Assembly (NCBI GenBank): GCA_014773175.1
Contig: VXCM01001566.1
Span: 59,963 to 123,962 of the forward strand
Source of the DNA: Lucifuga dentata
Taxonomy: Eukaryota; Chordata; Actinopteri; Ophidiiformes; Bythitidae
Direction of reading: 5' to 3'
DNA length: 64,000 nt
Shown here: piece after piece, positions 12,201 through 23,485 of the stretch
How the letters are laid out: each line of letters starts with the position of its first letter
Position numbering within the stretch: the stretch's first letter is position 1
Notes under the pieces: model-generated
Told to the model about the DNA's origin: nothing
The model's input: only the letters and a program-made list of their open reading frames with translations
Database searches by the model: none
Made by a program: the position numbers and the translations under genes

Positions 12201-12716
12201 ATGCACCATGTAGGTTCATTTGCTGAGCTTATGTCTGTTGTAGTGTTATTCCAAGTGTGTGTGAAAGTCGTATCTTAGCCACTGACTCCATTCACAAATG
12301 CAACTCTACTGTTAGTGTGTATTTGGCTTTCTACATGAAAGCTCTGTAATCGATATTGAGGTACTTGTTTATTGAATGATCATTGAATGTAAAATTACCG
12401 CACCGTAAATGTTAACAATTTTTGCCAAACATCTCATTCTTTTGATGGGCCAAAGTCATCAGTACACATCAGTGATACTCTGCTAGTTCAAGCTCATTAC
12501 ATAAAATGAACATCTACCAACCAAACACTCATAATGTCATTATACAGTAATACCATTATTTAAGATAATCTCTGTTTTCATGTGACATCAGTCTGTTATT
12601 TCCTACAGCAATGTACACGTTGAACTAAGATATGTTAGCTCAAAGGTCAGTAAACTATATTGTTAAGAAAGGTAATTTTTTTACCTTTGTTCACATCATT
12701 TCTGTCGGTGCAAAGC

Positions 12717-12722
12717 AATAAA
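12717..12722 (+). terminator. Candidate poly(A) signal AATAAA for slc4a7
   Basis: A canonical AATAAA hexamer on the plus strand in a T-rich setting, about 2.8 kb past the stop. It is a candidate only: its use would require a long 3' UTR that includes the MITE at 11522-12200. Confidence 0.2.
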
Positions 12723-14866
12723 AGAACACAAATGGTGAGTTACTTGTCTCTTCATTCAAATCAGAAAGCAGACTGTATTAGACCTGGAATTGATAAATAT
12801 CTGATTTGTTTTCAAAGATGTTCCTCCTGTCATGACTCTAGAAAGCAGCAAATGGGAGAGAGAAGCTTAAAGGAAGCAAGTGTGTGATTTAAATCATTTT
12901 TAAAAAACTGAATGAAATATAGATCAAATTTAAAGTTGTGCTTCTCTGTAAGATGCCTGTGTTGAGATGTAGGATGTTATATTTAGAGAACACTGTGGTA
13001 AAAGAGCATTTGGTGTGTGCTATTGTCTTCATAGGCCTTCATTTTAAGGGTGTCAGCCTGTGAGAAGACAAACTGCTTTGTTTCAGGTTCTGACATTTTG
13101 AAATACAGCTTTTGAAACATCTTGCTTCTGAAAGAAACAAAAACTTGAATAAGTGCAGCATTTGCACATAATTACAGACTTAATAAAGGAGGACAATGTG
13201 TGGATGTGTGGAGAGATCTGGTTCTCTTCATAACAAGCTTGAGCGGGTTCATGTGAATGACAAAAGGGGGCAGCAGAGATCTGCATCATAATGCTCTGGT
13301 GTGTCAGCTGACTGCTCTACAAACCTTTTATTCACTGACATGAAAGGTCATGTCATTCAAAGAATAACAAAGGGAATAACTTTCTTTACATAAAAGCATA
13401 AATTCTGCTTGAGTCCACTTTAATTGGGTTAGGGCTGCAGATCAGGATGAGATGAAAAAAAAATTCAAGTGCCGCCAAGTGTCAATAAATTCAGTTAATA
13501 CAACTGAATATAATAATGAGTTTCAGGTGTGTTAATACAATTACACAGGTGTCTCTAATAACCAATTAGCATTTAAACATGACTAATTAAGGATGAGCTA
13601 AAAGCATTTGTCATTTGGACACTAGAGTAATGACTGCTGAAAGTGGAACTTTGCAGTTAAATGTGAATAATTAATTAGAAATCAGTCATTTCCAGCAGTA
13701 ATAGCTATGTTCAACATTATTGTTTTGGCTATATATGTACATCAATTTAATGCCAACTTGATGAATAAAAGTTACAATTCCTACAAAAAACATAAAAATT
13801 TCTGGGTGGTTCCAAACTTTTGAATGCTCGTGTACATGTTGGTAACTCCTCCTCTTAAGATTTTTAATAGAAGCTTTTTACTCAGGCAGCTAGAAATATC
13901 TTTCTTTCTGTGCCTCAGGATTCGGCTCAGTCAACACGTGATCATGTCTTAAAGTAAGAATCTGAAGAAAAAAGCTGGTATTATCTGCCTAAACCCATGT
14001 GACTAAATTACCTTGAAGGCTATTATTATGCACTAGTTTTAGAAATTGTTTGGTTTCTGCTACAATGATGGATATTACACAACTTTCATTCTAAAAACAA
14101 TCTTCCTGCTCTCAGTAATTCACCAATTCTTCTACATCACTCCATTCTCTTAGGCCATCTGACAGGAGGATATTAATTGGGGTGGACTGGGTCTCTTTTG
14201 TTCTTTTAGAAGCATTTTGATTAACATTTATACCAAAACAACTAATATAAGTTATCACAGATGGTGCAAGAATCCAAATTGCATTTTGACATAGTTGAGC
14301 TTATGCACTAAAGTGACTCTTTTTAAACATTATTTTTGTGAATACAACCACCAATACAAACTGGTTTATATTCCAATGAAGCTATTACAACAAACTTTGT
14401 AGCTTCTTTACAAAGAAAAGGATTCAGGTTGTTAAACAGCAGCAGTGCTGTAATCATTGTTAAATAGTACAAAGGTGCCTGCTGTCCCTATATAATAAAT
14501 TACAGTAACAGATACAATGTCTTACTCTACATTACAGAGACTATTACTTTGACAGTGATTACAGGGTAAAAAGCGATCCTTGTATATAGAAGTGACACTA
14601 ATGTTATTGCCTTACAGACAATAAACAGTTCAAAGTCTGTGAATGTCCCGCAGGTCTGTCTGAATGACTGACAGACAGAGCTGTGGACGTACACTGTGTC
14701 TTTTTCGATTAAATCTATAACACCTCTTGGCTCAAAGTCTTAGATGTGGACTTCGGGGAAACTTCAGGATTGCCTTGCATCAGAAAGTTTCCCTAAGTAG
14801 CAGGCAAATCATTGTTCTCTTAAAGAGCAAATGAGTTCCTGCGGTGAAGGTTCAAGTGCTCATGTT
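12723..14866. other. Intergenic 3' interval between convergent slc4a7 and herpud2
   Basis: No coding sequence recognised. The right part presumably includes the herpud2 3' UTR, which extends leftwards from 14866. A TTTATT at 13327-13332 (AATAAA on the minus strand) is one possible herpud2 poly(A) signal. The rest is AT-rich unique sequence plus the Tc1 fragment. Confidence 0.4.
13521..13834. mobile_element. Tc1-like transposon end fragment, TTCCAAACTTTTGAATG end
   Basis: About 310 bp closely related to the right part of the larger Tc1-like copy at 52892-54068 (compare 53760-54065), in the same orientation. Shared blocks include GAGCTAAAAG, GGACACTAGAGTAATGACTG and TTTCCAGCAGTAATAGC. The right end finishes TTCCAAACTTTTGAATGCTC followed by GTGTA, with a TA dinucleotide at 13833-13834. 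The transposase part and the left end are missing. It lies in the shared 3' interval between slc4a7 and herpud2. Confidence 0.7.
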
Positions 14867-15861
14867 TCAGTTAGCAGCATTTGGCGGGCCCTCAGGGATG
14901 AGTGACATGAAGAAGGTTATGATGAATGACCATGTGGAAGATAGGAAGCCGGTATGGGGTAGACTGTTTGGATCTTCTGCCCCTTCCTCTCCATTTTCCC
15001 CATCATCATCATCATCTGAGCCATCATCCGTTGCTCCTTCCTAATCAAAAAAAAAAAAAAAANAAAAAAAAAAAAAAAACATTTTAACAGTGCAACCAAA
15101 TGAGACAAAACATCCAGCATTGATACATGATACTGTATTTCTGATTTCACTGTGCAATGACATACAAGTTATACATCATATAGAGAAAAAAATGTTTGCT
15201 GTGAAGTTATGAACGAATATTCTTGGTAAAGCTGATGTAGATGACAGGCACCATTTCTTGTGCATCGTGGTTTTGTTGCTCTCCCTCCATATCGTCCTGA
15301 TTGGCCCGATCTCCAGGAAGCTGAAGGTCGTTCTCCAGGTTAAAGGGAAACCAGCCGGCCTGGTGCCTGTGAACCCAAACAACATTATAAAACATTTGCA
15401 TTTGGCCAGTTAAGAACTGTAGCCAATTCTTGTTACGATGGAAAAAACTTGGGATGGATAATGGATTAATGGATATATTAAAGCCTTTAAATATCAAGTG
15501 TAAAAAAATTATATAGAATGTATAGGAAGCTTAAAATTGTATTGCATATTTACAGAGTGGAAGAAACACTCACAGATAAAGCACCAGCATGGCCACCATC
15601 ACCATGACAAACCGGCTGAAGGAGGAGTAGAAGTAGACTATGCTGAGTAGGACTGCAGCACGTGAAAATGTGTAAACCCAGTCCAGCCAATCCCGGTTCA
15701 GTTCATCCTCATTGAGGATCTCCCCTCCCTGAGCGTTCATCTGGACCTCTGGGTTACCACGGTGATCCGCCTGAGGTTGCTGGTTTAGAGGGTCGGGCTG
15801 GCGTGACTGGGTCAGAGGCTGGTCTGGCCTGAGGTGCTGAGAGGAGGCGGCCAGCAGCTGA
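14867..15861 (-). CDS. herpud2: herpud2 exons for the membrane segments and C-terminus
   Basis: Exon 6 (15574-15861) carries the MNAQGG and NRDWLDW motifs and the hydrophobic hairpin (FSRAAVLLSIVYFY, then FVMVMVAMLVLYL). Exon 7 (15252-15366) continues HQAGWFPF and a polar linker. Exon 8 (14867-15040) encodes an acidic run (five aspartates, GENGEEG), then the conserved end with LIPEGPP and the stop at 14867-14869. The acceptor of exon 8 lies beside a long T-run on the minus strand that contains an N (15063), so the run length is uncertain. Confidence 0.9.
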
Positions 15862-18486
15862 CTGCAGGTAGACAGAACAGGGACGTGAACGGTGGCGGCT
15901 GGTTACACTGAAGCTTGGTAAATGTTCATTAGAAGCAGACATTTAAGGCAGAAACATGAAGGGAACATGAACATGAAGGGACTTACTAATGCATGTAGTA
16001 CTGCCGTGCGTACAGCTGCTGCCACCACATTAGAGTCATGGGGTTGTAATAAACAGGCGCGTTTGTGACAGACGTCTGTGAAAAGTACCGATTCCATGCT
16101 GAGCTGGAAAACAGAAGGGGTAGAAATATAGTCAAAACTTTTAATTCTGTATTCTTTAGTGGCTGCCAGTAGCAGAGCTTCCCAGTGAACATTTCATTAG
16201 CATGGAAGCTTACTTTTGCATAAATGCCGAGTATATCTGGTGGTGAGGGAAGGGTCCAGCTCTCTGTCTGAGTCCATCGCTGCTCTCTCCTGTAGACGGC
16301 TGGCTGTCGTGAGTAGGGGATGGCCTATTAGAGTTTTGAAGGGCCTGTAACCAGAAAGAAACGTCCGCATATTAGTAATGATTTGTGGTTTGTTTTGGGT
16401 GGTGATTTTNTTTTTTTTTTTTTTTTTTTTAATCCTCGGGGAGTGTGGATTATGGCACCGAGGTGGATGATGGAAAGTATGCAGTGATGATGAAATGAAT
16501 TGCAGTGACTGGAAATGTATGAGGAGCATGTGCTTGACCCACTGTGGGAGCAGCTGGGCTCTCCTGAGGCTTGTTACCGCGGCTGCTGTGGGGCTTCGGG
16601 GAGCTGGGAGGCGTCCGCGAGGCGCACACCAGATGGAGCATGTGGTACTCATCCTGCTGCAGAAACCAGGAGGGCTCATTATCAAAATATTGCATGTTTT
16701 TGGAAATTACTGGTGTAATGGCAACCTGGACTGAAAAACTTTTAACCAACACAGAAGTAAATCAGATACAATATTAATATCTATATAACATTTGCAAATG
16801 GCATACTAAATAACAAATAACTTACCCCGTTCATAATTTCAATAAAATACTGCCCAAGTAGAGGACAATTTGAAATCCAAAATATAAAATAAATATGGAA
16901 ATTAGACATGCAAAAACAGAGATGCCCTACCTTTCTGAGCACATCTTTTAAGGTAAAATGATCCAAAAGCAGCTTCCCAGAATACACCAGCCTCTGATCT
17001 TTGGAGCTCTAAAAATACAATTTAATAAAAAAAAGGGGGTCAGAGGAGAGAATGTGATTATTTAAAGCTATGTAGAAAATATAGTTTTGAATTATGTTTG
17101 ATCTTCTTACTGTTAACAACTGTAGTAACAATAAAAACAATATTATATAAATATTATACAATATATAAAAACAATTCCAACTTGGGGAACAAGAAACCTA
17201 TTTTAGATCAAATCAACATGCAGGGATATTGTGTGAGAATAATGAGGATGAGCTCATAGTAACCTCAATAAGGATAAGTCGGTCTTAAGAGTGGATTAAA
17301 CTGTCAGTACAAACAAGGCCAAAGTGTGTGTGTTGTGTGTGTCCTCTCTGGGCCGACATAACCAGTAGGAACACCTTTGTTTAAATGGCCTCTGTCGAAA
17401 TATGTCAAACCTTAATGTCCACAAACTTACAGCAGTACCTTCCTGAGATCAGTCAGCTATACAAAGGCTGCAGTTTGTCCTTGGTGTTCACAATGATTGC
17501 ATCAGAACAAATTCCAAGCGGAGTGGAAAAGGAAAAAAGCGATTAGCAGCACAATACAGCGTGTCAGTGTGACGTCAAATCTACAGATTCCAAGGCTCTT
17601 TCACCCACTAGGATGCCCTTCATGTTAGACAGGTTTAACAAACTGCCAGTTTTATGATGAATGCTTGAATGATTCAACAAAAATAATTCAAACAGGAAGA
17701 GAATGTAGGATGAAGGACCAATGTTTCGCTTGCCTGTCTGCTCACAGAAATGATGAGATTAACTACGGTGGATTCTTTATTCCACACACAGGTCTGACTT
17801 CTGATTTAAGCATTAAATGTCATACTAAGTGTCCTCAAATTTAAGAAGAAAAAAAAAAAACAGAGACATTCCTCACTTTGAAGCTGGAAAATATCATGCT
17901 TAGACCAAGAGAAACATTCAAGCACCGGCAGCATGTAATTTTTGTTTTTAGGATGAGTGAGGTTTTTTTTTTTTTTTTTTTTTTTTTGTATAGTATCTCA
18001 ATCTGAATAAGATCTGTGGCTTAAAATACGAAATTGCTCAAATGAAACCATTCTCCTACTTCTTGTGAAAACTTATTTTACACAGCTTACTTCCTGAAGG
18101 CTAAACTATACAAATCCCAAACGCACATGGGGCACCCTGGCGAAAGTTTCACAACCTTCATCGCATGTCACCCCCACCCTGACCCTTAAATCTCGATGTT
18201 TCCTGTCACTCTACACTGCCTACCTGTCTCACACTCTATAATGAAAATGGTCATCTGTTTCAGATAACAGAAGGAAGCACACAGATTAATTCATGTCCAC
18301 GTCGTGTTCAAGTATCTGTTCTGACTGGATTGTACTCACTGGTTTACTTGGGTATACATCCGACAGGTGGGCTTTCAGTTTCTCCACAGTCCAGTTCTGG
18401 AAGCAGTTGATGGTCTGATCATCGTACTTCTGGTTGGGGGCTCTGATGACAAGGGTAACAGGACTGTCCACAACAGCTTGATCCAT
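14867..18486 (-). CDS. herpud2: HERPUD2 homologue, complete coding sequence in 8 exons
   Basis: ER membrane ubiquitin-like-domain protein of the HERP family, linked to ER-associated degradation. Exons on the minus strand, in order: 18340-18486, 16931-17008, 16543-16656, 16214-16344, 15987-16103, 15574-15861, 15252-15366, 14867-15040. Phases agree throughout, giving 387 residues (human HERPUD2 is about 406). Residues 10-86 form the ubiquitin-like domain; 134-141 read SSDGLRQR; 183-196 read WWQQLYARQYYMHY; 251-257 read NRDWLDW, followed by two hydrophobic segments at about 258-275 and 279-292, then HQAGWFPF; the end reads SFIITFFMSLIPEGPPNAAN. The start MDQ and the DEYHM..LVC..SRTPPSSPK block favour HERPUD2 over HERPUD1. 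The donor after 15252 (ATG then GTGCCT) is weak, and the exon 3 to exon 4 join (16543 to 16344) was chosen by phase. Confidence 0.93.
16543..18486 (-). CDS. herpud2: herpud2 exons for the ubiquitin-like domain
   Basis: Three exons cover the N-terminal ubiquitin-like fold. Exon 1 (18340-18486) starts at ATG 18484-18486 and gives MDQAVVDSPVTLVIRAPNQK and on to VYPSKP. Exon 2 (16931-17008) gives SSKDQRLVYSGKLLLDHFTL and DVLRK. Exon 3 (16543-16656) begins QDEYHMLHLVC and runs into the proline/serine-rich linker. The order matches the known HERP domain: beta-grasp start, the DQRLVYSGK turn, then the HLVC strand. Introns are 1.3 kb and 0.27 kb. Confidence 0.92.
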
Positions 18487-19090
18487 GACTCAAAACCATT
18501 TGTGTTCAGTGTGAAAAAGACTCTGGATCGCCCAGGGTTTCGTTTTTAACTGAAATCCTCCTGGAAGTTACGTAAAGTCCGATGTAAGTAAAGTAGATGT
18601 GCAGGGTGTATCCTGTAATTCTGCACAGGAAGCTGAGGACAGGAAGGAAAAACATGTCAACACCAATAGAAACCTGAAACACGGCGATATCGGAAAAACC
18701 ATTAGTTATATCTGGTACATTGTGTTTCAGCATTTAAACACAATGTATCAGATACATTTACTGTACAGAATAGGGCTGGTACGGAGGGTAAAATTAGGTT
18801 AGCTAGCATCTTAGCTAACGTTAGCTAAAGCGTAAATAGACAAACATCTGTCATAACGCCATAAAAGTTCTTAATAAGAACACTCGGTTAGCCAAATCGA
18901 AACAATCTACGACAGATGGAATTCTATCTGGCATCTACATCTGGGCTACATACCTCGATTAGCCGCACTGTTTTTCCCGTTTATAACTCCAACCTTCGAT
19001 CATTATTAGCGTAGTAAACCTGGGTGTTGTCTTCTTCGTTGGATTTCAAGAAGCTAGTATTTAACACCATGGTGCACGATCGCCACAAAG
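18487..19090 (-). promoter_or_regulatory. Probable herpud2 5' UTR and promoter region
   Basis: Sequence directly upstream of the herpud2 ATG. On the minus strand a possible acceptor (CTGTCCTCAG then CTTCCTG) lies near 18630, so a non-coding first exon is plausible, as in mammalian HERPUD2. Short TTAGCTAA / GTTAGCTA motifs recur around 18795-18830. No clear TATA box, and I cannot fix the transcription start. Confidence 0.35.
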
Positions 19091-20148
19091 TGGACATGAG
19101 TGTTGTTACAGAACAAAATTTGAAAAATACCTGTAATGATATATTTGAATTCCATGTGGGCCAAAATAAATACGTAAAGGCATTAAAAGACATTATAAAA
19201 TAAAAGACCACATGATGAATAAATAAATGTGACATGATTAATTAATACTTAAATTTCAAGTCATTATTATGATATTTCATTTCCAAATGCCATTTTTCAA
19301 AAGTCAAGTTTTCCATGCTGGCATTCCCTTCTAGTGGCACTTTATTTCACTTAATTCACCATTCTTTTCTTTGCAAGATCAACTGCTGCAAAGTGTAGCC
19401 AGTTAAAACATTTTTAATATATTTTTCCATATGTATTCTTATGATTATTTAGTTTGTAATATCTGATATATTTAATTTTGACTGACGTGCATAATCAACA
19501 AGAGAGAAATCACAGGTAATAAATAGGTAATAGAATACTGGATACAAACCATAAAAAAATCTTATGTGAAATTTGAACTCACAACAGCTGTGCTTCAAAC
19601 CCTATTATAGGCTAAGCTATCAGTATTTACCGATATTAGATGTATTTTTGACAAACTACCTGACTTGCTTTTAAAATAATTCATGAAACATCATTTTGAG
19701 AGGAATGTGCTCTAAGGAAGAATCAAATTGCAGCAATCAGTAGATTCATTTAAGGAAGTAAAATAAATAAATAAATAATCCATTACCCTTTCAAATGTGT
19801 CTATTGGTGTTTTTAAAATAAGAGAATTCTCTTAAAGCCATTTCTGACATTTTCTGAGAGTAATGAGACTTGGTGAGTCATAATAATGTTGGAGTCGTTC
19901 TTTCAAAGCCAAATATGGATTTCCTGCAGTGATACAGGTGACTCAAACACCGCTCATCCAGCAGATGAAGCACCTTGTAACATTCATCATGTTTCATGTT
20001 AAGACTTTTGAGTCTATATCTATTAGCTCTCAAAGGATGGCACTGTATTACAGATTTCCAGTTTATATCATTTCCTTTCCCCTGAATATCCATCTAATAC
20101 TGTTTCTCTTTTCACACTCTGCTTCAAGTTACCAATAGGTGATATTCT

Positions 20149-20149
<1 letters not shown>

Positions 20150-20188
<39 letters not shown>

Positions 20189-20216
20189 NCTTCAAGTTAC
20201 CAATAGGTGATATTCT

Positions 20217-20256
<40 letters not shown>

Positions 20257-20257
20257 A
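20150..20257. repeat. (ATCT)n microsatellite, apparently duplicated around an N
   Basis: Two (ATCT)n arrays, each preceded by the same CTTCAAGTTACCAATAGGTG sequence, flank the single N at 20189. This looks like one array assembled twice from overlapping contig ends. Confidence 0.85.
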
Positions 20258-20820
20258 AACAAAATCTTTTTTCACCAGCTATTCCAATATTCTCCTTCTA
20301 TTTTTGGGTGATCATCATTAACACCTTTAACAAGCCAAGTATAGTGGAGACTCAGGCTCTCACATTATCTCAGTCCTTGTTCCTCACTACTTGTTCAGGG
20401 TTTTCCTTTATTTAACTCATATTGAAAAAATGTCAGCATGTTCTCAGAACCGTCAGAGAGCTTCCGGTATCTTTAGGTGCACTGGCACTGATGGATAGTC
20501 TTTGTGGAAGATTACCTGTCATGTATGTCATGTTATATTTTAAGGGGGCTTCATTCTCCAGAGAGAGAGAGAAAAAAAAAGATTTAACAAGCTTGGATGA
20601 ATAGATTTTGGAGTAATTAGGTATAGTCATTTACAAAATACAAGGACTCTAAAGGATCTTTCAGAAAATGATCTTCCTATGAAAGCAATTAGTCTTGATT
20701 ACTGAATGAATGTCTGTTTAGATGCATTATGTTCTATTATCATACACATTAGGGGGAAACAATAAAAAGAGACTAATGCTTCCCCTCATATTAAAATTTG
20801 ATGTAAGCGCACAGAAACAG

Positions 20821-20882
20821 GCTATCTATCTATCTACCTACCTCCCTCCCTCCCTCCNCCTCCCTCCCTCCCTCCCTACCTA
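20821..20882. repeat. (ATCT)/(CCTC) compound tetranucleotide repeat with N
   Basis: CTAT units pass into CTAC and then CCTC units, with an N at 20858 inside the CCTC array. The true length is unknown. Confidence 0.8.
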
Positions 20883-20904
20883 TCATGTAGCTATGTCACA
20901 AAAT

Positions 20905-21035
20905 AAATCTCAGGTCTTCACGCTCAAGTCCCAAATTAAGTCCAAGTCAAGAAAAACAAGGCACAAGTCAAGTCCCACCTCAAGACTAACAAACTCAAGT
21001 CAGGTCACAAGTCCTACACTTTAAGTTTCAAGTTC
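20905..21035. repeat. Degenerate CAAGTC-type minisatellite
   Basis: The motif (T)CAAGTC or a one-base variant recurs at least nine times in about 130 bp, with irregular spacing. Similar degenerate CAAGTC blocks are common in teleost intergenic DNA. Confidence 0.6.
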
Positions 21036-22006
21036 TAAACGAATTATAATGCACTCTATACCCAGTTTAATGCCACAGTCTATGTTGTTGTATGAAATCA
21101 AGCTATAGTTTAGGATTTTTGATGTAAAAATATGAAAACATGAATAACTCGTATGATTCAAAAATCCTGCGATGGCGCCTGTTTGTTGACGTTTGCCATT
21201 TAAAATATCAAAAGTCAGAGCAAATAAAAGAAAGATGTCATATTGGTCAATAACATCAATTTGTGTTTCACTTGATATTGTGCTGAGCAGATTCAAAGGC
21301 CCTAGTGCTCCCTTTGTGTAGTTCATGATGAGCACTTACATCAGTGAGTCATGTGCAGAGAAAGTCAGTGGCTGATAAAGAGGAGGTTTCAACTGCATGC
21401 CTCTACTGTGGCTGTGACTGTGTTAAAGACAATAACAAGTTTGTTTAATGCTTAATTATGCCACAGTCATGCCAAATAAGCGAGGCTCTCTCAGTGTTTT
21501 GTGAGCCATTAATAGAACAGCCTGCTGTCTGATCAATGACTCATTACTTTAAACCATAATCTATCATTCTTTTCTTGACATAAATACAGATATCTGCAAG
21601 TCTTATATAACCTCGATTATTAGTTTTGAAAAAGCAAAGCAGTTTGAAAAAGCAGGCCAAGCATTTTTTTTATTGTAATTAACTGACAAAATTGTGTAAC
21701 TGATACATTCTCACATATGTAAAATATTTGAATTTACAAATTACTAAAGACTTTTTTAATATAGGATTTTGCGCTACAGTTTCAATGATAATCAGAATAT
21801 ACAGTATTAAAAGTAAGATACAATCACATCTACTCATGAGTCAGACTCACCCTCACAAACCTGTTGCTTACACTGGGTGGCAGTATGCAGTCAGGTTTAT
21901 ACTAAAGCCAAGAGGGTAAATAACCTGTGGGGAGCTTTATTCTATATTCTACCGGAAGTGATATTGTCACATATAAATGCTTTGAAAAAGCAAATTTTGT
22001 ATGCTT

Positions 22007-22957
22007 AAAGGACCATACCAGTGATTTTGCCCACTGACAACCATTTTCCAAACCATAAAACTGTATTTTAGTTTTCCTGTTATTTTGCCATATCCCCATA
22101 TTTTGCAATCAAATGCTTAGGTAATGCACCCAACATGTATGTCCGAATGTAGAAGGGATGGTCATTTTTAATTTCTTGGTAAAAGCCATTGTCTCCTGGG
22201 ACTATATTCCCTGGCAGAGACATACATTGTCTTCCATGCAGCTCCAGGTTGAACAGGTTAGATAAAGTTACTTCAACAAAAAAAATGTAATAGATGTCAT
22301 GTTAGCTGTGATGAATTACTTACCTCGGGCACATTTCCAGTCTCTACACATTGATCTTTATAGCGCACTGGAATGAAGAAACGAATGGCAGTTGGAAGGC
22401 ATGAAAAAAAAAATTATATTTCCTGCTCCAGTGGTATGTTTTGGAAAATGGTTGTTAGTAACATAACGTGTATGCTGGTTATATATATTAGGCTCAATTG
22501 TCAGGGACAAATTAGGACCCAAATGTAGGCTCAGGCAGAGTATGTGAAAAAACAGTCTTTAATTTCAGCCCAGGCAAGATTACAAGTGATAGTGAGGCAG
22601 GATGAACTTACAGCAATCAGGCAAATAATTCAAAAGGCAGGCGGTGACAAAAAATAGAAGAATCAACCATTAAACATAAAGGCAGGAAAACCAGGAAACA
22701 AGAAACAAGCTAACCAGGCAAACAAACAAACGAAACAAGCAAACAAGACAACTGGCAGAAAACAAAGGAACCCAGGGTTGTATAAATACTGAAGAGGTGA
22801 TTAACTGATAGAACACAGGTGATGTAGAAAACTGGTGGGAAACTAAACAAAAACCGGAAGTAAAGCAACTAGACAGCAACAAAACCAAGACTACAAAATA
22901 AAACAGGAAAGAACAGCTCATGACACTCAATCATGCAAAATCCTGGTATAGTCCTTT
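22007..22957. mobile_element. MITE-like element (copy A), split by a solo LTR
   Basis: Ends are inverted: left AAAGGACCATACCAGTGATT, right ending CTGGTATAGTCCTTT. The copy is interrupted at 22498 by the LTR at 22499-22925; without it the element would be about 518 bp. The right part matches copy C at 36030-36358 (both have ATATATTAGGCTCAA near the end and a GGAAGG block), which is how the insertion point is recognised. No coding capacity. Confidence 0.7.
22499..22925 (-). mobile_element. Solo LTR-like element (427 bp) with 6-bp target duplication
   Basis: Starts TGTCAGGG and ends CATGACA, so it has TG...CA ends and short inverted termini. It is flanked by CTCAAT on both sides (22493-22498 and 22926-22931). 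On the minus strand there is a TATA-like TATTTATA (22781-22788 reversed) and, further along, ATTAAA (22558-22563 reversed) as a possible poly(A) signal, the order expected of an LTR. No internal retroelement genes remain, so it is a recombined solo LTR. The family is shared with 36412-36921. Confidence 0.65.
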
Positions 22958-23425
22958 GTAATGACATGTAACTGAAATGTAAGTGCTGTAATATTTTCAG
23001 CCAAACAACTCTTGAGCTTGCACATGGTGAGATGCAAAATCAGTGGTGAGCTGTATACTTGATAGCAGCTCTTTCACATAAAGTGCACGTGCACTGATAT
23101 GGCTTCAGCAGTTTTAGAGAATGGTGCGCAAGCTTTCATTTGATCTGTATGCATCAACCATTTACTCTTTCTCTGATGCTGAACCTTGCGCTCTTTGATC
23201 TACTGTGAAACACCTTAAAATCTCAAAAATGTCATGTAACATTTATTAATTGGAATAATGGTTAAAGATTGCCTCCAGCAATTCACTGTGCGTCAATAGC
23301 AAAGTATATCAAAGTGAAAACTTTTCTTTTAAAACTGCATGACTGTCTTGAGCACAAATGTCTGAAAGACAACGGTCCCCATGGAAACAGGCTTCCTATC
23401 TGCAGGAGCTCCATACACAGATTTC

Positions 23426-23485
<60 letters not shown>

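Larger units (their letters stand above)
19091..22006. other. Intergenic, AT-rich, no gene seen
   Basis: Left part of the 45-kb gene-poor region. Apart from the tetranucleotide arrays and the AAGTC-type degenerate repeat listed separately, it shows unique AT-rich sequence. The open frames are short and show no recognisable domains. Confidence 0.5.
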
